Of a stretch of 64,000 bases of DNA, positions 1 through 8,700 are shown piece after piece (the first letter of the stretch is position 1; every line of letters begins with the position of its first letter). A model generated the notes under the pieces. The model saw nothing but the letters and a program-made list of their open reading frames with translations, searched no databases and was not told the origin of the DNA. This DNA comes from Bacteroidota bacterium (lineage in GTDB: Bacteria; Bacteroidota; Bacteroidia; AKYH767-A; 2013-40CM-41-45): assembly GCA_016711505.1 (NCBI GenBank), contig JADJSV010000001.1, forward strand, positions 496,001 to 560,000, read 5' to 3'. The translations under genes and the position numbers were made by a program.

Positions 1-2541
1 AAAACAGAAAGCGATTTTATTAAGTATATAAATCGCTTTAAGCCTGATATTATCTTAGCCGGCACCAATCTGACAAAGTACAGTGTTCATGAAGCATTGG
101 CTTTCCTGAAAGAGCAAGGTCATCTTATTCCTTTTATCCTGATCACCGGAACTATTCCGGAAGAACTTGCAAAAGACTATTTGAAATATGGTGTAGATGA
201 ATATCTGACCAAATATAATCTTCTCTCCTTGCCTGCTGTTATCACTAAAAGCATTGGTATAAAAAATACAATTAAGGAAAAAAAGGAAAGTGAGGAATTA
301 AACAAGGAAAATGAAGCAAAACTTCAAACCTTTTTTAACAATAATCCGGAATCGATTTTCGAAATTGGATTCAACCATGAATTTATAAATATAAATAATG
401 CAGCTCAGGAATTACTTGAAATTTCTGATTCCAGATTGACCTCAAAAAAATTAAAGATCCTTGACTTTATTGATCCTTCCAAACTAAAAGAATTTAAAGA
501 AGTTCACGCAAATGCATGCAGAGGACATAAAAGAAATATTTCATTACAGATAAAACGAGCTAAAAACAATGACCTCTGGTTAGATTGCAAACTTCTGCCA
601 TTATTCGATTCAAATCAGACAGTAAGCTCAATATTGATAATCGGAATAAATGTAACTGAAAAAGAAAAAGTAAAAACTGAACTTTCAAAAACTAAAGGTA
701 ATTATGAGAGCCTGGTAGCTTCAATCGATGAAGCACTTTGGTCAGTTGACAGAAATTACAGAATCGTAGAATTCAATGAAGTTGCCTCGAAGATGTTTAA
801 TAAACTGAGAGGAATAAATGTAAGGGTCAACATGCCTTTGAAAGAATTTGCTACTATTCCTGAGAGATATGAAATGTGGATTGAACGGTACAATAGATCT
901 TTAGGTGGTGAAAAATTCACTGTTGAAGACATATTCGATACCGAAAACGGAAAATTTCACGCACAAATTACTCTGTATCCGATTTTTGCAAATGATGAGA
1001 TCGTAGGGGTTTCTATTTTAGGCAGAGATGTTACTGCATTTAAAAAAGCCGAAGAGGAATTGAAACAAAGTGAACAGATCTTCCGGACTTTGTCTGAAAA
1101 TGCACCGGTGGGTATCTTTAAACTTGATAAAGCCGGGAATTGCATTTATGCAAATGATTTTATTCCAAAATTACTACGCACTTCACCCGGGAAAATTAAA
1201 GACCGGGATTGGATTGACTTTATCTATAAAGAGGATCTGAATAATTTTATTGCAAAGTTTGAGAATTTCCTTATTCTGGAAAACAGTATAGAAACAAAAA
1301 TTCGTTTTTCAGATAAAGACGGCCGTATTATCTGGACTAAAATATGTGTTTCTTTTATAGAAAACGAATCAGAAAAGATCGCCATTGGTACGATCACTAA
1401 TATTTCTAAACTCAAAAAAGCATACGATGAATTGTTAGAAAAACAAACGATCATTGATGCAGTCGAGAACAATTCAAAGATCGGTTTTTGGATTCGCGAC
1501 TTTCGAAATGATCGTGAAGCACTTTGGTCTGATGCTATTTATAAGATATTTGATCAGGAAAAATCAAAAGGCCCGATGTCCAGAACAGAAATCAATAACA
1601 TCATTCATCCTGATGACAGAGATAATTTCAAAAGATCGATTGAAAGTGTTCAGAATGGTCATTACATGAATATTGAATACCGGATACAATTGAGATCCGG
1701 TATAACAAAGGCCGTCTTAGTTTCTGCATATCCTATTTACGACTCTCAGCATAAAGTAATCAAGATGAGTGGAACTATTTTGGATCTGACAGATATTTAC
1801 ACAAGAGAACGTGAATTAAAAAGCCAGAAAAGATTAATGTCGAATGCTTTTGAAATTGCAAATATCGGTCTATGGGAACACAATGTAAAAGATAGAACGA
1901 CCAGTTGGTCAAAAGAAACAAAACGGATGTTCGGCCTGAAGGAGATCTACCCTCCTCTTTCTCTTGAAGTTCAGGCTGCGATTATGCATCCCGACGATAG
2001 ACAAGGCTTTCTGGATTTTTATAATGCTCAGGTTATTTCAGGAAAATCTACATCCTATGAGTATCGGGTTTATGTTCACGGAGCGCTCAGAACACACCAG
2101 ATTTACTCTTATCCATTTTTAAGTAAAGATCATGAAGTAGAACGTCTTACCGGAATTATTATTGATAAAACAAGCACCAGGAAGACTGAGGAAAAACTTG
2201 TTGCATCTGAAAATTTGTTCAATTCGTTTTTTGAAAATGTTCCTGATGCAATTTTTATTGAAGATAATTACGGAACAATTTTAAATGTAAATAAAAAAGC
2301 CTGCGAACTTCAGGGAATTTCCAAAAAGCAATTGATAGGAAAAAATATTTCTGAACTTATTCCTGAAGCTGATAAAAGTAAATTGATGGCCGATTTTAAA
2401 AAATTATTCAATGGCGAAATCACAGAGCACATCAGCACGTATTACAAAATCACCGGCGAACCTGCAGATATTGAGATCAAAGCGATGCGGATTTCTTATA
2501 AAGATGTTCCGGCGGTTTTATTAAACGTAAGAGAAGTCTAG
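1..2541 (+). CDS. Multi-PAS sensory protein with degenerate receiver domain (5' partial)
   Basis: The reading frame is open from the first base, so the start lies outside the window; 846 residues are visible. Residues 1-85 look like the second half of a response-regulator receiver: the ILITG strand with its conserved Thr and the YLTK motif with its conserved Lys are present. The position that should hold the phospho-acceptor Asp reads ILAGTNL, so Gly (codon at 61-63) replaces Asp. Six PAS-like segments follow (roughly residues 108-228, 230-355, 356-480, 482-610, 611-735, 736-846), several ending in the usual linker to the next PAS. The protein stops at the end of the last PAS, with no histidine kinase, GGDEF or other output domain. 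It probably senses small ligands or redox state and passes the signal to a partner, but that is inference. It could also be a kinase gene that lost its 3' end, since a palindromic repeat begins 13 bp after the stop. Confidence 0.85.
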   Translation, partial: KTESDFIKYINRFKPDIILAGTNLTKYSVHEALAFLKEQGHLIPFILITGTIPEELAKDYLKYGVDEYLTKYNLLSLPAVITKSIGIKNTIKEKKESEELNKENEAKLQTFFNNNPESIFEIGFNHEFININNAAQELLEISDSRLTSKKLKILDFIDPSKLKEFKEVHANACRGHKRNISLQIKRAKNNDLWLDCKLLPLFDSNQTVSSILIIGINVTEKEKVKTELSKTKGNYESLVASIDEALWSVDRNYRIVEFNEVASKMFNKLRGINVRVNMPLKEFATIPERYEMWIERYNRSLGGEKFTVEDIFDTENGKFHAQITLYPIFANDEIVGVSILGRDVTAFKKAEEELKQSEQIFRTLSENAPVGIFKLDKAGNCIYANDFIPKLLRTSPGKIKDRDWIDFIYKEDLNNFIAKFENFLILENSIETKIRFSDKDGRIIWTKICVSFIENESEKIAIGTITNISKLKKAYDELLEKQTIIDAVENNSKIGFWIRDFRNDREALWSDAIYKIFDQEKSKGPMSRTEINNIIHPDDRDNFKRSIESVQNGHYMNIEYRIQLRSGITKAVLVSAYPIYDSQHKVIKMSGTILDLTDIYTRERELKSQKRLMSNAFEIANIGLWEHNVKDRTTSWSKETKRMFGLKEIYPPLSLEVQAAIMHPDDRQGFLDFYNAQVISGKSTSYEYRVYVHGALRTHQIYSYPFLSKDHEVERLTGIIIDKTSTRKTEEKLVASENLFNSFFENVPDAIFIEDNYGTILNVNKKACELQGISKKQLIGKNISELIPEADKSKLMADFKKLFNGEITEHISTYYKITGEPADIEIKAMRISYKDVPAVLLNVREV

Positions 2542-2554
2542 TTTTAATAAATTA

Positions 2555-2707
2555 CTAATAACTACTAACGAATAACTGGCAGTCCGGAGATTACTTTCCA
2601 GACTGCAGTTATTAGTTATTAGTTATTAGTTATTAGTTATTAGTTATTAGTTATTCGTTATTAGTTATTAGTTAGTTATTAGTTATTAGTTATTCGTTAT
2701 TAGTTAT
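2555..2707. repeat. AGTTATT heptamer array forming a long hairpin
   Basis: The left arm (2555-2584) pairs with 2601-2630, and the intervening bases extend the stem with mismatches and wobbles to a 4-base loop near 2590. The right side continues as about a dozen tandem copies of the 7-mer AGTTATT, with occasional CGTTATT, up to the stop codon of the next gene. It lies between two convergent genes and could terminate both. It belongs to a set of word-built palindromes seen across this window. Confidence 0.75.
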
Positions 2708-5700
2708 TCAACAACCAATCGAATTGTTTGAGAAACAAGTTCATCAGTTTTCAGACTTAGCATGTAGATCCCTTTTGCAAGATTGCCAAGATCGAGATCT
2801 TTCGTGTTACTTCCTTCACCGGCAGAAATGATTTCATTCATAACTGATTTTCCGGTAATATCTGTGATAGTTAAAATAACATTCGTTTCAGTTTCAGAAT
2901 TAAATTCAATTATCACTTTTCCGGAAGTCGGATTTGGATAAGCACTTAATTCCCCTTTCAGCAGTTGAGAATCATTACCGGCAGTTCTGCAGAATAAATT
3001 CACATTCACAATTACAGTTCCCGGTTGTGATGCACCGCAAGCATTGATTGCGTTTACACGGACAATAGCTGAACTACTTGTTGCTGTCGTATAATTAACA
3101 GAAGCTGATGTACCGGAAGGCGAAATAATGCCACCACCGGTAACTGACCAGGAGTATGAAGTAGCTGTTGGAACTGCAGGGAATGAATATGCCACTGCTG
3201 TTTGAGATTTACAGACTGTAGTCGGACCGGTTAATGCAGGTGTTGCCGGTCGTGCACTCACGGTAAAACAACGTTGAGTACTTACGCCGCAATTGTTAGT
3301 CGCCGTTACACAAATATTTCCTGCTCCGGTAAATGCACCAGTAAAGTCGACAACTATTGATAGACCATCAGGAGCAACAGATTGTATATCGATACCCGGA
3401 ACAGTTGTTGTCCAGCTATAAGAAATGGCAGTTGGTACCGGTGCAATTGAATAGGTCACTCCGCTTACACCGCACAATGCTGTATTAGGTCCGGAAATAC
3501 TTCCCGGTTGACTAGGCACTGATTGAACAACGAAGGATCTTGGATAACTTCCACAAGTATTGCTGACAGTAATTGTTATCGTTCCGGAAGTAAATGCAGA
3601 GCCGAAATTAAAATTAGCTACTGAATTTACCGAATTCTGGAATGAAGAAACTAATGATATATCTCCGGTTGTTGTCCATACATAATTCTGCGCACCAGCC
3701 ACTAATGGCATTGTATAGGTCACATTGTTATTTGCACAAACAAAATTTGGTCCTATAACAGCATTTGAGTGAATGGGAATTCCTGTCAGTGTCATACCAC
3801 GAACGAGGCCATTTCCCAGACAATTTACTCCATTCACCTGTATTGAACCCTGACCGAATCCAACCGGAATATTTACAGTAACTGTATTCGTTCCCTGTCC
3901 GCTGATGATAAATACTCCCGTACCTGTAACTTTCCAGAAATAACTAAGAGCATTTGTTGATGTTGTAGAATAGGTTCCAATAGTACCACCGCAGATAATA
4001 GATGGTCCGACGATAGGAGTTGCTTGTGAAGGTTTAGTAGTTATTACCGGGATATTCATGCAACTTTGGGAACTGGTACCGCAGACATTCACTGCTTCAA
4101 CACAGATAAATCCACCCATATAACCTGAGCTTACAGCTATAGTTATTGAATTGGTTGTTGAGGTGCCTGATATTCCAGATGGCAAATACCAATTGTATGA
4201 TGTAGCTCCAGGAACACTTGCAACAGAATAAACAACTCCTGTTTGATTTCTACATAGTCCTGCTGGTCCACTGATAGTACCCGGAGTTCCAGGAGTTGTT
4301 CCTCCATTTGCAACAGTTGCAGAAAGATAACCGATACATCCATTACTGTCAGTAATTGTTACCGAATATGTACCGCTTGCAAGATTTGTCGCTGTCTGAG
4401 TTGTTTGTCCATCGGACCATAAATAAGTGTAAATACCGGTACCGCCTGTTGCATTAACTGTTGCTGAACCGTCATTACCTGCACAAGATGTTGAAACCGA
4501 ACTGGTCGATCCTTCGACTTTCATCGGTTGACTTAAAGTGACAGTCAGAATTGATGTACATCCATTAAAATCACTGACTGTGTAATTCATTGTTCCTGCA
4601 AATTGATTTATCGAACCTGTTCCTGTATAAGGAGCTGTTCCACCAACAGCAGAAACTGTTACTGTCGTAGATGCACCATAACAATTTATCGGAGCTGCTG
4701 AATACGACGGAACCAAAACATCCGGCTGTGTAATTGTTATTGATGTAGTTGTTGAACATCCATTTGCATCCGAAACAGAATAAACATGTGTGCCTGCCAA
4801 TACTTCATACGTATCCGGTCCTACATATGGTCCTACTCCACCTGTTGCACTCACTGTAACTATCGAAGTTCCGCCACTACAAAGTATTGCAGTTGCAGAT
4901 GATGAAGCCACCAATGCAGTTGGTTCAGTGATCGTAATTGCTGTTGAAGAAGTACAACCGTTTGCATCCGTTACCGTGTACGAATATGTTCCTGCTGTTT
5001 CTGTAAATGTTCCTGTTCCTGAATACGGAGCAGTTCCACCAGTTGCGCTTACTGTAACAGTAGCTGAACCACCGTTACAAAGTATTGCAGTTGCAGATGA
5101 TAAAGCCACCAATGCAGTTGGCTCTGTGATCGTGATTGTTGTTGTAGATGTACAACCGTTTGCATCCGTCACCGTGTATGTATACGTTCCTGCTGTTTCT
5201 GAGAATGATCCTGTTCCGGAATATGGAGCTGTTCCACCTGTTGCAGATACTGTAACTGTAGATGAACCACTATTACAAAGTATCGCAGTAGCAGATGAAG
5301 AAGCTACTAATGCAGTTGGTTCAGTGATCGTAATTGAAGTTGTAGAAGTACAACCGTTTGCATCCGTCACTGTGTAAGAATAGGTTCCTGCTGTTTCTGT
5401 AAATGATCCTGTTCCGGAATATGGAGCTGTTCCACCTGTTGCTGAAACAGTCACCGTTGAACTTCCACCGTTACAAAGTATTGCAGTTGCAGACGATGAA
5501 GCTACTAATGCAGTTGGTTCAGTGATCGTAATTGAAGTTGTAGAAGTACAACCGTTTGCATCCGTCACTGTGTAAGAATAGGTTCCTGCTGTTTCTGTAA
5601 ATGATCCTGTTCCTGAATAAGGAGCAGTTCCACCTGTTGCAGAAACTGTAACTGTAGATGAACCACCATTACAAAGTATCGCAGTTGCTGATGAAGAAGC

Positions 5701-8700
5701 AACCAATGCAGTTGGTTCTGTGATCGTAATTGTTGTTGTAGATGTACAACCGTTTGCATCAGTCACCGTGTATGAATAGGTTCCTGCTGTTTCTGTAAAT
5801 GATCCTGTTCCTGAATAAGGAGCAGTTCCACCTGTTGCAGATACTGTAACTGTAGATGAAGCACCGCTACAAAGTATCGCTGTTGCAGATGATGAAGCCA
5901 CCAATGCAGTTGGTTCAGTGATCGTAATTGCTGTTGAAGAAGTACAACCGTTTGCATCCGTTACCGTGTACGAATATGTTCCTGCTGTTTCTGTAAATGT
6001 TCCTGTTCCTGAATACGGAGCAGTTCCACCAGTTGCGCTTACAGTAACTGTAGATGAACCACCGTTACAAAGTATCGCTGTTGAAGATGAAGAAGCAACT
6101 AATGCAGTTGGCTCTGTGATCGTGATTGTTGTTGTAGATGTACAACCGTTTGCATCCGTCACCGTGTATGTATACGTTCCTGCTGTTTCTGTAAATGATC
6201 CTGTTCCAGAATAAGGAGCTGTTCCGCCTGTTGCGCTTACTGTAACAGTAGCTGAACCACCGTTACAAAGTATTGCTGTTGCAGATGACGAAGCAACCAA
6301 TGCCGTAGATTCAGTGATCGTAATTGTTGTTGACGATGTACAACCGTTTGCATCCGTCACCGTGTATGAATAGGTTCCTGCAGTTTCAGTAAATGATCCT
6401 GTTCCTGAATAAGGAGCAGTTCCACCTGTCGCTGAAACTGTCACAGTGGAATTTCCACCGTTACAAAGAATTGCAGTTGCAGATGAAGAAGCTACTAATG
6501 CAGTTGGTTCAGTGATCGTGATTGTTGTTGTAGAAGTACAACCGTTTGCATCCGTCACCGTGTACGAATACGTTCCTGCTGTTTCTGTAAATGATCCTGT
6601 TCCTGAATACGGAGCTGTACCACCTGTTGCAGATACCGTCACTGTTGAGCTTTCGCCATTACAAAGAATTGTTGTTGCAGATGATGAAGCCACCAATGCA
6701 GTTGGTTCAGTGATCGTAATTGAAGTTGTAGAAGTACAACCATTCGCATCCGTCACCGTGTATGAATAGGTTCCTGCTGTTTCTGTAAATGATCCTGTTC
6801 CTGAATAAGGAGCAGTTCCACCTGTTGCAGATACTGTAACTGTAGATGAACCACCATTACAAAGTATCGCAGTAGCAGATGAAGAAGCTACTAATGCAGT
6901 TGGTTCTGTGATCGTAATTGTTGTTGTAGATGTACAACCGTTTGCATCCGTCACCGTGTATGAATAGGTTCCTGCTGTTTCTGTAAATGTTCCTGTTCCG
7001 GAATAAGGAGCTGTTCCACCTGTTGCACTTACAGTAACTGTAGATGAACCACCATTACAAAGTATCGCAGTTGCAGACGATGAAGCCACCAATGCAGTTG
7101 GCTCTGTGATCGTAATTGTTGTTGTAGATGTACAACCATTTGCATCCGTCACCGTGTACGAATAAATTCCTGCTGTTTCTGTAAATGATCCTGTTCCTGA
7201 ATACGGAGCTGTACCACCTGTTGCAGATACCGTCACTGTTGAGCTTTCGCCATTACAAAGAATTGTTGTTGCAGATGATGAAGCCACCAATGCAGTTGGT
7301 TCAGTGATCGTAATTGAAGTTGTAGAAGTACAACCATTCGCATCCGTCACCGTGTATGAATAGGTTCCTGCAGTTTCAGTAAATGATCCTGTTCCTGAAT
7401 AAGGAGCAGTTCCACCTGTTGCAGATACTGTAACTGTAGATGAACCACCATTACAAAGTATCGCAGTTGCTGATGAAGAAGCAACCAATGCAGTTGGTTC
7501 TGTGATCGTAATTGTTGTTGTAGATGTACAACCGTTTGCATCCGTCACTGTGTACGAATAGGTTCCAGCTATTTCAGTGAAAGTTCCTGTTCCTGAATAC
7601 GGAGCAGTTCCGCCTGTTGCAGATACCGTCACCGTTGAACTTCCACCGTTACAAAGTATCGCAGTTGCTGATGAAGAAGCAACCAATGCAGTTGGCTCTG
7701 TGATCGTAATTGTTGTTGTAGATGTACAACCGTTTGCATCCGTCACCGTGTATGAATATGTTCCTGCTGTTTCTGTAAATGTTCCTGTTCCTGAATACGG
7801 AGCAGTTCCACCAGTTGCGCTTACTGTAACAGTAGCTGAACCACCTTTACAAAGTATTGCAGTTGCAGACGATGAAGCAACCAATCCAGTTGGCTCTGTG
7901 ATCGTAATTGTTGTTGTAGATGTACAACCGTTTGCATCCGTCACCGTGTATGAATAGGTCCCGGCTGTTTCTGTAAATGTTCCTGTTCCGGAATAAGGAG
8001 CTGTTCCACCTGTTGCAGATACCGTCTCCGTTGAGCTTCCACCGTTACAAAGAATTGCTGTTGCAGATGACGAAGCAACCAATGCCGTAGGTTCAGTGAT
8101 CGTAATTGTTGTTGACGATGAACAACCATTTGCATCCGTCACCGTGTATGAATAGGTTCCTGCAGTTTCAGTAAATGTTCCTGTTCCGGAATATGGAGCT
8201 GTTCCACCAGTTGCAGATACAGTCACCGTTGAATTTCCACCGTTGCAAAGTATAGCAGTTGCAGAAGATGACGCAACCAATGCAGTAGGTTCAGTGATCG
8301 TAATTGTTGTTATAGATGTACAACCGTTTGCATCCGTCACCGTGTACGAATAAGTTCCAGCTGTTTCTGTAAATGTTCCTGTGCCTGAATACGGAGCTGT
8401 TCCGCCTGTTGCGCTTACTGTAACAGTAGCTGAACCACCGTTACAAAGTATTGCTGTTGCAGATGATGAAGCAACCAATGCCGTAGGTTCTGTTATCGTG
8501 ATTGTGGTTGAAGAAGTACAACCGTCTGCATCAGTCACCGTGTACGAATACGTTCCTGCTGTTTCTGTAAATGATCCTGTTCCTGAATACGGAGCTGTTC
8601 CGCCTGTTGCAGATACTGTAACTGTTGAATTTCCACCGTTACAAAAAATTGCTGTTGCAGATGATGAAGCAACCAATGCCGTAGGTTCTGTGATCGTAAT

